Assembly (NCBI GenBank): GCA_949288415.1
Contig: CASEKE010000004.1
Span: 1 to 64,000, forward strand
Direction: 5' to 3'
Origin: an uncultured Spirochaetales bacterium
GTDB lineage: Bacteria; Spirochaetota; Spirochaetia; Sphaerochaetales; Sphaerochaetaceae
Length of the DNA stretch: 64,000 nt
Shown: piece after piece, positions 52,532 to 62,117 of the stretch
Layout of the letters: the number at the start of each line of letters is the position of its first letter
How positions within the stretch are numbered: position 1 is the stretch's first letter
The notes under the pieces: generated by a model
Databases searched by the model: none
Seen by the model: the letters and a program-made list of their open reading frames with translations, nothing else
Told to the model about the DNA's origin: nothing
Program-made: the position numbers and the translations under genes

Positions 52532-53687
52532 ACTGAAATACGGATGCAATCCGAACCAGAGGAATGCGAGCATATCGATCGAGGGCAAGCTTCCTGTGAA
52601 GGTGCTCAACGGCAAGGCAGGATACATAAACTTCCTGGATGCGCTGAACGGATACCAGCTTGTGCGGGAGCTTAGGGAAGCTACAGGTCTTCCGGCCGCG
52701 GCGAGCTTCAAGCACGTCTCGCCTGCAGGGGCCGCAGTCTATACTCCCCTTTCGGAGACTGAGAGGAAGATGTACTTCGTCACGTCGAAAACGGAACTCT
52801 CCGAGCTAGCTGTGGCCTACATAAGGGCACGAGGAGCAGATAGGATGTCGAGTTTCGGAGATTTCATAAGTCTCTCGGACACATGCGACCGCGCAACGGC
52901 CAAGGCAATTGCCAGGGAAGTCTCCGACGGGGTCATCGCTCCGGCATACACCGACGAGGCGCTCGAGATCCTCAAGGCAAAGAGAAACGGCACTTACTGT
53001 ATAATCTCGATCGATCCGGACTACATGCCTTCCCCTGTAGAGACCAAGACTGTCTACGGCATCACCTTCACACAGGAGCACAACTCATTCGTTCCGTCCG
53101 ACAAGGACTTCACGAACATCGTCACGCAGAACAGGAATCTGACGGCGGAAGCAAAACTGGATCTGACGGTAGCCCTGGTCGCACTGAAGTACACGCAGTC
53201 GAATTCCGTGGCGTATGCCTTCCATGGCCAGACGATCGGCGTCGGCGCCGGGCAGCAGTCGAGAATCCACTGCACGCGGCTTGCCGGAGGTAAGGCAGAC
53301 CTGTGGAATCTCAGGCAGAGCGAGAAGGTCCTGACCCTACCCTTCAGAAAGGACCTGTCGAGGAACGACAAGGACAACGTGATCGAACAGTACCTCTCAG
53401 ACGATCCCGAGATCGACGTGATCTCGGCATGGCAGGACTACTTCACCATTCGTCCCGTCCCGTTCAAAACGGAAGAGAAGAAGGCTTTTCTTTCGTCGCT
53501 GTCGGGCATCTGCCTCGCATCCGATGCGTTCTTCCCGTTCGGAGACAACATTTCAAGGGCGGCAAAAAGCGGAGTCGGATACATCTCCGAGCCGGGAGGA
53601 TCCCTCAGGGACGACCTTGTGATCGCAGAAGCCGACAGACACGGCATGGTGATGTGCTTCACGGGCGTAAGGCTCTTCCACCATTGA
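52515..53687 (+). CDS. Stand-alone AICAR formyltransferase (PurH C-terminal domain type)
   Basis: A 390-residue phosphoribosylaminoimidazolecarboxamide formyltransferase without the N-terminal cyclohydrolase domain of PurH. It begins LKYGCNPNQ and includes NGKAGYINFLDALN, AASFKHVSPAGAA (catalytic Lys-His), SNSVAYAFHGQTIGVGAGQQSR and DAFFPFGDNI. It uses 10-formyl-THF to make FAICAR, which the PurO-like protein then closes. The ATG follows AAGGAGAGGG and lies 17 bases inside the preceding gene. Confidence 0.92.
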   Translation: MTETLELKYGCNPNQRNASISIEGKLPVKVLNGKAGYINFLDALNGYQLVRELREATGLPAAASFKHVSPAGAAVYTPLSETERKMYFVTSKTELSELAVAYIRARGADRMSSFGDFISLSDTCDRATAKAIAREVSDGVIAPAYTDEALEILKAKRNGTYCIISIDPDYMPSPVETKTVYGITFTQEHNSFVPSDKDFTNIVTQNRNLTAEAKLDLTVALVALKYTQSNSVAYAFHGQTIGVGAGQQSRIHCTRLAGGKADLWNLRQSEKVLTLPFRKDLSRNDKDNVIEQYLSDDPEIDVISAWQDYFTIRPVPFKTEEKKAFLSSLSGICLASDAFFPFGDNISRAAKSGVGYISEPGGSLRDDLVIAEADRHGMVMCFTGVRLFHH

Positions 53688-53698
53688 AAGGAGGCTGC

Positions 53699-54970
53699 AT
53701 GAACGTACTAGTGCTCGGCTCCGGGGGAAGGGAGGACGCCATCCTCACCTTCCTTGCGGAGAAGAACCCTGATATACGTCTGTTTGCGCTTCCCGGGAAT
53801 GCCGGGATGGAGGACAAGGCAGTGCTGCTTCCATTCTGTGCAACGGACAAGGATGCAGTGCTGGCCGCAGCGAAGGCCAACGGAATAGACTTCTGCATCG
53901 TCACTCCCGACGATCCGCTCGCAATCGGCATGGTCGACCATCTCGAGGAGAACGGCATAGCCTGTTTCGGTCCCGACGGAAAGGCTGCGAGAATCGAATC
54001 GAGCAAGAGCTTCGCGAAGGACCTGATGAGGAAATACGGAATCCCGACGGCCCGATACGAGGTTTTTACCGACAAAGATGAAGCGAAGAGCTACATAAGG
54101 CGTACAGGACTTCCGATCGTCATAAAAGCCGACGGACTCGCCCTCGGCAAGGGCGTCGTGATTCCCTCATCCATGGAGGAGGCCGACGAGGCTTTGGAGA
54201 GGATGCTGTCGGGACAGGCTTTCGGAGAAAGCGGGAAAAAAGTGGTCATAGAGGAGTTCCTAGATGGTCCGGAAGTATCGGTGCTCGCCTTCACCGACGG
54301 GAGGACCATCCGTCCGCTGGTCTCCAGCATGGACCACAAAAGGGCATATGACGGCGACAGGGGACCGAACACGGGTGGAATGGGAACCATAGCCCCGAAT
54401 CCCTTCTATACGAAAGAACTCCAAAGTGAAGCCATGGAGAAGATATTCGTTCCGACCATACGGGCGATGGAGAAGGAAGGCTGTCCTTTCAGAGGCTGTC
54501 TGTACTTCGGTCTCATGCTGACAGCCGACGGGGTCAAGGTGATAGAGTACAACGCGCGGTTCGGGGACCCGGAGACCCAGGTCGTGCTTCCTCTGCTGGA
54601 CGGCAATCTCCTCGAGATAATGCAGGCGACGAGAAACGGATGCCTAGACAAAGTCGGATTCTCGTTCGTCGACAAAGCTACAGCGTGCGTCATTCTCGCC
54701 TCGGGCGGCTACCCAGGTCCTTACAGAAAGGGAATGGAGATATCGATCGGGCAGAATCCGGCGGACTGGATATTCTTCGCAGGTGTGAAAAAAGAGAACG
54801 GCAGACTGTCGACGGCCGGAGGACGGGTGCTCGGCGTCGTTGCCGTGGACGATACGATCCAATCTGCGGTCGGAAGGTGCTACGAAGCGATCGGATACAT
54901 CAGCTTCGAGGACATGCAGTTCCGCCACGACATCGGAGCGCGGGCCATAGGAGGTCTTAATGGTATATAG
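53699..54970 (+). CDS. purD: Phosphoribosylamine-glycine ligase (GAR synthetase)
   Basis: A 423-residue ATP-grasp ligase. It has VLVLGSGGREDAI, LPGNAGM, KADGLALGKGV, VIEEFLDGPEVS, DHKRAYDGDRGPNTGGMG and EYNARFGDPETQ. It joins phosphoribosylamine and glycine. AAAGGAGG sits six bases before the ATG; the longer open frame to 53303 overlaps the previous gene and is not used. It overlaps purL by 11 bases. Confidence 0.97.
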   Translation: MNVLVLGSGGREDAILTFLAEKNPDIRLFALPGNAGMEDKAVLLPFCATDKDAVLAAAKANGIDFCIVTPDDPLAIGMVDHLEENGIACFGPDGKAARIESSKSFAKDLMRKYGIPTARYEVFTDKDEAKSYIRRTGLPIVIKADGLALGKGVVIPSSMEEADEALERMLSGQAFGESGKKVVIEEFLDGPEVSVLAFTDGRTIRPLVSSMDHKRAYDGDRGPNTGGMGTIAPNPFYTKELQSEAMEKIFVPTIRAMEKEGCPFRGCLYFGLMLTADGVKVIEYNARFGDPETQVVLPLLDGNLLEIMQATRNGCLDKVGFSFVDKATACVILASGGYPGPYRKGMEISIGQNPADWIFFAGVKKENGRLSTAGGRVLGVVAVDDTIQSAVGRCYEAIGYISFEDMQFRHDIGARAIGGLNGI

Positions 54971-57900
54971 AATCTACGTCGAGAAGAAGGAAGGATTCAG
55001 GCAGGAAGCCGAAAGCATCCGAAGGGACATCAAGGAAAGCCTGGGACTAGACGTCCCATCGCTCAGGCTGATAAACCGATACGACGTCGAGAACATTCCG
55101 GAACCTCTTTTTTCCCGTGCAGTCCGCGAAGTTTTCTCCGAACCGCCGGTCGACTCCATCTATGCCGTACTGCCGGAGGCGGAACACGCCATAGCGATAT
55201 GCTACCTGCCCGGACAGTTCGACCAGAGGGCGAGAAGCGCAGAGGAATGCATAGGCTTCCTTTCCCCCGGATCGAAGGCGAAAGTCAGATCCTGCAGAGT
55301 CTTCCTCCTCGACGGGATCGCAAAAGAGGAAAAGGACCGGATCAAGGACTTTCTGATCAACCCAGTGGAGGCGATGGAGGACAGACTTGATGAATTCGAC
55401 ACTCTGGAAGAGGAAAACTATGCGCCATCCTGCGTAGAGAGGCTGGACGGATTCATTACCATGGAGGAAAGCGAGCTCGTGCAGTTCATCGCCTCGCGTT
55501 CCCTTGCAATGGACACGGCGGACCTTGCGCTTTTCCAAAGCTATTTCAGAAGCATCGGACGTGATCCCACTATAACAGAACTGCGGGTGTGCGACACATA
55601 CTGGAGCGACCACTGCCGTCATACGACATTCCTCACGGAACTCGATGACGTATCGTTCGAGGACAGCAGTGCAGAGGAGACATACAGAAGGTATCTGGAG
55701 ATCCGCCGGGAGCTCGGAAGGGACGACAGGCCTGTCACGCTGATGGACATCGCGACGATAGGAGCAAAGTATCTGAAAAGCAAAGGCAAGCTTTCAGCCA
55801 TCGACGAAAGCGAGGAAATCAACGCTTGCTCGATCAGAATCGATGCGGAAATCGACGGCCGCAATGTCCCCTACCTTCTCATGTTCAAGAACGAGACGCA
55901 CAACCATCCCACCGAGATAGAGCCGTTCGGCGGAGCCGCAACCTGCATAGGCGGTGCTATCCGCGATCCTCTTTCCGGCAGGGCTTACGTCTACCAGGCC
56001 GCGAGGATCTCCGGAAGCGGGGACATACTTGCGCCGTTCGAAAAAACCCTTCCGGGAAAGCTCAGCCAGAAGAAGATAGGAGTTGCAAGTGCGGCAGGAA
56101 ACAGCAGCTACGGCAACCAGATCGGGCTTGCCACCGGCATGGTCGACGAGATCTACCATCCGGGATACATGGCGAAACACATGGAGCTCGGAGCAGTAGT
56201 CGCCGCAGTCCCGCTTTCGAACGTCAAGCGTGAACGACCTGCACCTGGGGATGTCGTCATCCTCCTCGGCGGAAGGACCGGGCGGGACGGAATCGGTGGA
56301 GCCACAGGCAGCAGCCGGAAGCATGGTACAAAGAGCCTTTCCACCTGCTCAGCCGAGGTCCAGAAAGGGAATGCTCCCGAGGAACGGAAGTTGCAGAGAC
56401 TTTTCCGCAATGCCGAAGCCGCCGGAATGATCAAGAGGTGCAACGATTTCGGTGCGGGAGGAGTCTGCGTGGCGATCGGAGAGCTTGCCGACGGTCTCTC
56501 GATCGACCTTGATAGGATAAAGAAGAAGTACCAGGGACTCGACGGTACGGAACTTGCGATCAGCGAAAGCCAGGAAAGAATGGCGATAGTCGTCGACAGG
56601 AGAAACGAAGCGAGGTTTCTCGAGCTTGCGCGAAACGAGAACCTAGAAGCGGTCACGGTCGCCGTAGTCACTGCCGAACCTGTGTTGAGCATGAGGTGGA
56701 ACGGCAACGAGATCGTGCATATCGACAGGAGCTTCCTCGATACTAACGGAGCGGGAAGGAAAACGTCTGCGACCGTCGAAAGGCCCAAGGACTTCACCTA
56801 CCCGAAGATGGACGTGGAGAGCGCCCTCGGCACCCTCCCCCTCGCATCCAGGCAGGGGCTATCGGAGAGGTTCGACTCCACTATCGGACGCGGCACTGTG
56901 CTGATGCCGTTCGGAGGAATCCGGCAGAAGACTCCGGCAAAGGCGATGTGCGCCCTGATTCCCGTACTCGAGGGCGACTGCCGGACGGCAAGCGTGTTCT
57001 CTTACGGCTTCGAGCCGTATCTGAGCGATTCCAATCCGTACAGAGGTGCCTACGACGCCGTGGTGGAATCCATCGCAAAGCTTGTCGCGACGGGAGCCGG
57101 AAGAAAGGGAATCTACCTTTCTCTGCAGGAATATTTCGGCAAGCCAGGATCCGAGCCGAAGCGCTGGGGACGACCTCTTGCGGCTCTTCTTGGAGCTCTT
57201 CAAGCCCAGCTCGACTTCGAGGTTGCCGCAATCGGCGGCAAGGACAGCATGAGCGGCTCGTTCGAAAATCTGGACGTACCGAACACGCTCGTTTCTTTCG
57301 CCATCAATGTCGTGGACAGGGACAGAGTCATTTCTCCGGAGTTCAAGAAGGCTGGGTCCGGGATATATCTCATGGATGCGGAAAGATATACTAAGGAGTA
57401 TTTCGACCATGCCGCTGCCGAGTTTTTCGAAAAAAAGGTACTTTCCGTCTCCACCGTGAAAAATTCCGACGTGACGAGCGAGATTGCAAAGATGTGTTTC
57501 GGCTCCGGAATCGGGGCAAAGGTCGAGGAAGGTCTTGTCGCAGGATGCGGAGCTTTCATCATAGAATCGGATGTACCTATCGACGGAGCAAGGAAAATCG
57601 GATGCACCATCGAGGAGGAAACGCTTGACGGCAGGAGCCTTGATAATCTTCTGAAAGTATACGAATCTACGCTGGACGGAGTCTATCCGCTGTACGGGCC
57701 AGAGGCCGATGCTCCTGTCAGGACGATCACGTCCCTAAAGACTTCTTGTGCGGAAAGAGTCGCACACTCGGCAAGACCGAGCGTCCTCATCCCGGTATTT
57801 CCCGGGACGAACTGCGAGTACGATGCGGCAAAAGCCTTCAGCGAGGCCGGAGCCGAGCCCCGGATATTCGTCGTCGGCAATCTCGACGACGACATGCTCA

Positions 57901-58571
57901 GGCAGAGCGTGGACCTGTTTGCAAGAACGCTGGACAAATGTCAGATGCTCTTCATCCCGGGCGGATTCTCCGGAGGTGACGAACCGGACGGATCGGGAAA
58001 GTTCATAACCTCCTTCATGCGCAATCCTGCAGTCAGGCAATCCATCGAGAAACTTCTCGGCACCCGCGGCGGACTCGTCGGAGGAATATGCAACGGATTC
58101 CAGGCGCTGATAAAGCTCGGACTCGTTCCGTTCGGAGAATTCAGGGATCTTGAGGACGAGAGTCCCACGTTGACGTTCAACACCATCGGACGTCACGTTT
58201 CGCATCTGGTCAGGACCAGAGTCTGCTCGACCCTCTCCCCCTGGCTTTCCCGTTACAGTCCGGGAGAAATGGAATTCGTGCCCGTGAGCCATGGGGAAGG
58301 ACGTCTTTCGATAAGTCCAGCTCTTGCGGAAAAGCTTGCCCTTTCCGGACAGATTTCCACGCAGTACGTCGATGCTGACGGCATCGCCACGATGGATCCG
58401 AGATGCAATCCCAACGGAAGCACATATGCCATCGAGGCTCTCTCGAGTCCGGATGGCCGTGTCTTCGGTCGCATGGGACACATCGAGCGATGTGCCGACG
58501 GCCTCTACAGGAACGTCGCACCGGGATCCAGCCTCAGGTTCTTTTCCGGAGCGGTGGATTTCTTCAAATAG
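54960..58571 (+). CDS. purL: Phosphoribosylformylglycinamidine synthase, single-chain
   Basis: A 1203-residue FGAM synthetase that carries both the synthetase and glutaminase parts. Order: N-terminal PurS-like region (1-170), then TELRVCDTYWSDHCRHTTF (the WSDHCRH motif), FKNETHNHPTEIEPFGGAAT, two AIRS-type repeats and a C-terminal glutamine amidotransferase. The last has GGICNGFQAL (Cys1044) and VSHGEGRL (His). The start and size match the clostridial/spirochaetal long form rather than proteobacterial PurL (about 1295). It is the last gene of the pur operon. Confidence 0.97.
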   Translation: MVYRIYVEKKEGFRQEAESIRRDIKESLGLDVPSLRLINRYDVENIPEPLFSRAVREVFSEPPVDSIYAVLPEAEHAIAICYLPGQFDQRARSAEECIGFLSPGSKAKVRSCRVFLLDGIAKEEKDRIKDFLINPVEAMEDRLDEFDTLEEENYAPSCVERLDGFITMEESELVQFIASRSLAMDTADLALFQSYFRSIGRDPTITELRVCDTYWSDHCRHTTFLTELDDVSFEDSSAEETYRRYLEIRRELGRDDRPVTLMDIATIGAKYLKSKGKLSAIDESEEINACSIRIDAEIDGRNVPYLLMFKNETHNHPTEIEPFGGAATCIGGAIRDPLSGRAYVYQAARISGSGDILAPFEKTLPGKLSQKKIGVASAAGNSSYGNQIGLATGMVDEIYHPGYMAKHMELGAVVAAVPLSNVKRERPAPGDVVILLGGRTGRDGIGGATGSSRKHGTKSLSTCSAEVQKGNAPEERKLQRLFRNAEAAGMIKRCNDFGAGGVCVAIGELADGLSIDLDRIKKKYQGLDGTELAISESQERMAIVVDRRNEARFLELARNENLEAVTVAVVTAEPVLSMRWNGNEIVHIDRSFLDTNGAGRKTSATVERPKDFTYPKMDVESALGTLPLASRQGLSERFDSTIGRGTVLMPFGGIRQKTPAKAMCALIPVLEGDCRTASVFSYGFEPYLSDSNPYRGAYDAVVESIAKLVATGAGRKGIYLSLQEYFGKPGSEPKRWGRPLAALLGALQAQLDFEVAAIGGKDSMSGSFENLDVPNTLVSFAINVVDRDRVISPEFKKAGSGIYLMDAERYTKEYFDHAAAEFFEKKVLSVSTVKNSDVTSEIAKMCFGSGIGAKVEEGLVAGCGAFIIESDVPIDGARKIGCTIEEETLDGRSLDNLLKVYESTLDGVYPLYGPEADAPVRTITSLKTSCAERVAHSARPSVLIPVFPGTNCEYDAAKAFSEAGAEPRIFVVGNLDDDMLRQSVDLFARTLDKCQMLFIPGGFSGGDEPDGSGKFITSFMRNPAVRQSIEKLLGTRGGLVGGICNGFQALIKLGLVPFGEFRDLEDESPTLTFNTIGRHVSHLVRTRVCSTLSPWLSRYSPGEMEFVPVSHGEGRLSISPALAEKLALSGQISTQYVDADGIATMDPRCNPNGSTYAIEALSSPDGRVFGRMGHIERCADGLYRNVAPGSSLRFFSGAVDFFK

Positions 58572-58585
58572 GCCAGCCATTTCAA

Positions 58586-58617
58586 GGGCGCCGAAAACCG
58601 GCGTCCTTTCTTTTTTT
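58586..58617 (+). terminator. Intrinsic terminator of the pur operon
   Basis: Stem GGGCGCCG/CGGCGTCC (one G-U), loop AAAAC, then TTTC and seven T residues; 14 bases after purL. Confidence 0.93.
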
Positions 58618-58667
58618 CACTGGATTGCAATTCATTAAGAGATAAATATTTATAGATAACGTTTTAT

Positions 58668-58690
58668 AAAATGAAATATAGTTTCATTTT
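58668..58690. promoter_or_regulatory. AT-rich inverted repeat upstream of the GltD-like gene
   Basis: AAAATGAAA-TATAG-TTTCATTTT, perfect 9-bp arms in the 184-base gap before the GltD-like gene, followed by a T-rich run. It could be an operator or a weak terminator. The -10-like TATAAA (58665) touches its left arm. Confidence 0.45.
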
Positions 58691-58755
58691 TTTCGTTTTT
58701 CATCTTTCAATTCCTTTTCATTTGTGCTATCACATTCACAGAAAGGAGTCGACAC

Positions 58756-59976
58756 ATGGTACATGTCATAGCCGAGGCGGAAAGATGCCTGCAGTGCAGG
58801 AAACCGCAATGCATGGAAGGCTGCCCTATCCACACGCCTATCCCGATGATGATCAAGGCCCTCAAGGACGGCCAGACTAGAAAGGCAGGGGCTTTCCTCT
58901 TTGAGAACAATCCCCTTTCGGTCGTATGCTCGCTCGTATGCGACCACGACCTGCAATGCGAAGGGCACTGTGTGCTCGGTCGCAAGGGACAGGCCGTGCA
59001 CATATCCAGCATCGAGAACTACATTTCGGACGCCTGCCTGGACACGCTCGAGATTTCCTCGGCAGAGCCCAACGGAAATATGATCGCTGTAATCGGCGCC
59101 GGACCGGCAGGGATAACCATAGCCATCGAGATGAAGAAGATGGGATACGACGTCACAATCTTCGACAGCAAGGACAGAATCGGAGGAGTACTGAGGTACG
59201 GAATCCCGGACTTCAGGCTCCCGAAGACCATAATCGACAGATATGCCGTGATACTCAGAAAGCTAGGGATACATATCAGGCCGAATACCACTATAGGAGG
59301 CGCTCTAGAAATAAGGGATCTCCTTAGGGACGGCTACAAGGCGATCTTCATAGGAACGGGAGTATGGCGTCCGAAGAAGCTCGGAGTTCCTGGGGAAAGC
59401 CTCGGAAACGTCGCATTCGCAATCGACTTCCTAGCAAATCCGTCATCCTATGTCCTCGGGGAGGACATCGCGATAATAGGAGCAGGAAACACTGCCATGG
59501 ATGTCGCAAGGACGATACTGAGAATGGGCAACCACAAGGTCACGGTATTTGCGCGCAAACTCCGGATCGACGCCTCCGCGGAAGAGAAGGACTATGCGGC
59601 GCTCGATGGAACCGAATTCGAATTCGGGATGAAGTGCATACGCATCGAACCGGACGGACCGGTGTTCCACAGGAACATCTTCGACGAGGAAGGCAATCTG
59701 GTCAAAGAAGACGAAAATGAAATAAAGGTACATGCCGACCAGACCATCGTCGCGATAAGCCAGGGACCGAAATCGAAGCTCGTGAACACGACCGACGGCC
59801 TAAAAGCCACTTCTAACGGTCTTCTCATGACCGACGAAAAGGGTGAGACTACCTGCCCAGGGATATTCGCCGCAGGCGACGTGGTTCTTGGAGCAAAGAC
59901 CGTGGTGCAGGCCGTGAAATACGCAAAAGAGGTCGCAAGGAACATGGATGAATATGTCAGAAGCCTCGAAGGCTGA
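58756..59976 (+). CDS. GltD-like FAD/NAD(P)-dependent Fe-S oxidoreductase, stand-alone
   Basis: A 406-residue flavoprotein of the glutamate synthase small-subunit/NfnB family. Residues 10-80 hold two [4Fe-4S] cysteine sets (CLQCRKPQCMEGCP and CSLVCDHDLQCEGHC). The FAD site is AVIGAGPAGITIA (about 112) and the NAD(P) site is AIIGAGNTAMDVA (about 235). The C-terminal GIFAAGDVVLGAKTVVQAV closes the FAD fold. No glutamate synthase large subunit, NfnA or preA gene is adjacent, so its electron partner is unknown. AAAGGAG lies ten bases before the ATG. The frame is complete. Confidence 0.9.
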   Translation: MVHVIAEAERCLQCRKPQCMEGCPIHTPIPMMIKALKDGQTRKAGAFLFENNPLSVVCSLVCDHDLQCEGHCVLGRKGQAVHISSIENYISDACLDTLEISSAEPNGNMIAVIGAGPAGITIAIEMKKMGYDVTIFDSKDRIGGVLRYGIPDFRLPKTIIDRYAVILRKLGIHIRPNTTIGGALEIRDLLRDGYKAIFIGTGVWRPKKLGVPGESLGNVAFAIDFLANPSSYVLGEDIAIIGAGNTAMDVARTILRMGNHKVTVFARKLRIDASAEEKDYAALDGTEFEFGMKCIRIEPDGPVFHRNIFDEEGNLVKEDENEIKVHADQTIVAISQGPKSKLVNTTDGLKATSNGLLMTDEKGETTCPGIFAAGDVVLGAKTVVQAVKYAKEVARNMDEYVRSLEG

Positions 59977-60003
59977 GGATATAGATAGATTTTCTCCTGC
60001 AGA

Positions 60004-60029
60004 AAGGGCCCGTCGATAGGCGGGCCCTT
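60004..60029 (+). terminator. Hairpin terminator after the GltD-like gene
   Basis: A 9-bp GC-rich stem AAGGGCCCG/CGGGCCCTT, then CTCTCTT. The tail is T-poor but the stem is strong. Confidence 0.7.
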
Positions 60030-60043
60030 CTCTCTTCTGCAAT

Positions 60044-60069
60044 AAAAAAATGGCCGCACATGGCGGCCA
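60044..60069 (-). terminator. Intrinsic terminator of the BMP-type ABC operon
   Basis: Minus-strand stem TGGCCGC/GCGGCCA with loop CATGT, followed by seven T residues. Confidence 0.93.
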
Positions 60070-60085
60070 CGGACAAAAGAGTCCT

Positions 60086-61030
60086 CTAAGTCCTGATCTC
60101 CCTGTTGAATGGCTTTCCGAGACTTGCCGGAGCACCCTTCTGGTTCCTGCTCGTAAAGGAGAGGACGACGATGACGAGAATGTACGGCAGCATGACCGCA
60201 AATTCGTACGGGAAAGGGATTCCGAGTCCCTGCATGATGACCTGGAAGGTCTGTGCAAGCGAGAAGAGGAGTGCTCCGCCCATTATCTGCACGGGATGCC
60301 AGTGTCCGAAGTACACGAGCGCGACCGCGATGAATCCGCGTCCGCTTATCAGTTCGTCGGAGAACATCTTTGCCTGCGCGACGGACAGATAAGCACCTGC
60401 GAGGCCCGCCAGCACGCCACCCACGACGAGGGATTCGTAGCGGATCCTCGTCACGTTTATTCCCATGCTGTCAGCGGCTCTCGGATAGGTACCTACAGCC
60501 CTGACCTTCAGTCCCCACGGCGTCTTGAACAGCACGAAGTAGGAAAGCGGGACAAGAAGGAACGCTATGTACACCATCAGGTTGTGGCTGAAGAATATCT
60601 CTCCTATCGCAGGGATCTTGGAAAGCAGCGGAATCTCGACATCCGGAATTCCGGGAATCGACTGAGTTCCGCCGACGAAGTACCTGAAGAGAGTTCCTGC
60701 AGCTCCGACGCCGAACATCTGCAATCCGATTCCCGCGATTCCCTGCGGTGCCCGGAAGGTGATGACGACGACGCCGAAAAAGAGTCCGAGAATGGCTCCG
60801 ACGGCACCGGCCGCGACAAACCCCAGCAGATTGTATACTTCCCCTACCGGCCCACCATGTCCTGCAAGGAACGGAATGAGCATGCCTACAAAGGCGCCCA
60901 TCGCCATAACGCCTTCGCATCCGAGATTGAATATTCCCGCCCTCTGGTTGAACATCTCTCCGAGTGAGGCAAGAAGAAGCGCCACCGCGCTCGGAATGCA
61001 GATTGAAAGAACGTTTACGACAAGATCCAT
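60086..61030 (-). CDS. BMP-type (nucleoside/simple sugar) ABC transporter permease 2
   Basis: A 314-residue inner-membrane permease of the branched-chain-amino-acid/sugar permease superfamily, like Bacillus NupQ/YufQ. It has SLGEMFNQRAGIFNLGCEGVMAMGAF near the N-terminus (the NLGCEGVM core is diagnostic), VRAVGTYPRAADSMGINV and about nine membrane segments. With the partner permease it forms the channel for nucleosides. It starts one base after the partner's stop. Confidence 0.92.
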   Translation of the reverse strand: MDLVVNVLSICIPSAVALLLASLGEMFNQRAGIFNLGCEGVMAMGAFVGMLIPFLAGHGGPVGEVYNLLGFVAAGAVGAILGLFFGVVVITFRAPQGIAGIGLQMFGVGAAGTLFRYFVGGTQSIPGIPDVEIPLLSKIPAIGEIFFSHNLMVYIAFLLVPLSYFVLFKTPWGLKVRAVGTYPRAADSMGINVTRIRYESLVVGGVLAGLAGAYLSVAQAKMFSDELISGRGFIAVALVYFGHWHPVQIMGGALLFSLAQTFQVIMQGLGIPFPYEFAVMLPYILVIVVLSFTSRNQKGAPASLGKPFNREIRT

Positions 61031-61031
61031 A

Positions 61032-62117
61032 TCAGGCCTCCTTCTTTACGAGCTTCTGCCACCTTCGCCAGACCTTGTCCTGGAGATAGGTGTTCGAGAG
61101 CACCATCTGGGCTGTGACTATCACGAGTATTATGATACCCTGCATGACCTTCGAGATGTTTGCAGGAACCCCTACCTTTCCCGGAGCCAGCGTCGAGCCG
61201 TATATCAGAAGGCCGAAGAAGAACGATGCCGGGATTATCCCAAGCGGATGCAGACCTCCGAACAGGGCCACGACGACACCGGAGAAGCCGTAGTTGTTCG
61301 TTATTCCCTCGATTGCCCTTCTATGCACACCGGCGACCTCGACGCCGCCTGCGAATCCTGCGAAACCGCCGGAGATGGCCATCGCGGCAACAAGGTAGAA
61401 AGGAACGGATATACCACCGTATCTGGCAGCCCTGTCCTGGGCTCCGGCCGCTCTCATCTTGAAACCTATCGTCGTCTTCCACATCAAGACGAAGATGAGA
61501 AAAGCAAGGACGATCGCGATCATCAGACCGTAGTGTAGACGTCCTGAAATCCTTCCGAGCCATACGTTCTCGGTGAGCTTCATGGACATAGGTGTACCGC
61601 CTCCGCTCATCTTCTCTGCGGGGTCCATCATCACGACCCTGAGACAGAACGTATAGAACTGCGCCGCGATGTAGTTAAGCATGACGGTGCTAAGAAGCTC
61701 GGACACGTTCAGCTTCGCCTTCAGGATTCCGGGGATGAAGCCCCAGAACGCTCCTCCAAGGACTGCCGCAATCAGTGCGACGGGAAGGAGGATGAAACGA
61801 GGTACGTCTGGCATCGCAAGAGCCACTGCAGTGAAAGCGAGGATTCCCATCGCCATCTGTCCTTCGGCTCCGATGTTGATTATTCCGCTTCTGTATGCCA
61901 CAGATATTCCGATTGCGATTATACATAGCGGAATCGCCCTGATGAGAACCTCCGAGATATGCAGGCTGTTCGTGAGCGGAAGTATGCATATCGTATAGAA
62001 TGTCAGAGGAATGTCAGCTCCGATGACAAGAAGAATCACGCAGCTGAGAAGGAACGCGGCGATACAAGAAAGGATTATGATGCCGATCTTGTATGCCAGT
62101 TTGAAGCCGTTACTCAT
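61032..62117 (-). CDS. BMP-type ABC transporter permease 1
   Basis: A 361-residue permease like NupP/YufP. It has IPLCIIAIGISVAYRSGIINIGAEGQMAMG (the INIGAEGQ core is diagnostic), LNVSELLSTVMLNYIA and MRAAGAQDRAARYGGI. About ten membrane segments are visible. It overlaps the ATPase gene by 8 bases, in the order ATPase, permease 1, permease 2. Confidence 0.92.
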   Translation of the reverse strand: MSNGFKLAYKIGIIILSCIAAFLLSCVILLVIGADIPLTFYTICILPLTNSLHISEVLIRAIPLCIIAIGISVAYRSGIINIGAEGQMAMGILAFTAVALAMPDVPRFILLPVALIAAVLGGAFWGFIPGILKAKLNVSELLSTVMLNYIAAQFYTFCLRVVMMDPAEKMSGGGTPMSMKLTENVWLGRISGRLHYGLMIAIVLAFLIFVLMWKTTIGFKMRAAGAQDRAARYGGISVPFYLVAAMAISGGFAGFAGGVEVAGVHRRAIEGITNNYGFSGVVVALFGGLHPLGIIPASFFFGLLIYGSTLAPGKVGVPANISKVMQGIIILVIVTAQMVLSNTYLQDKVWRRWQKLVKKEA

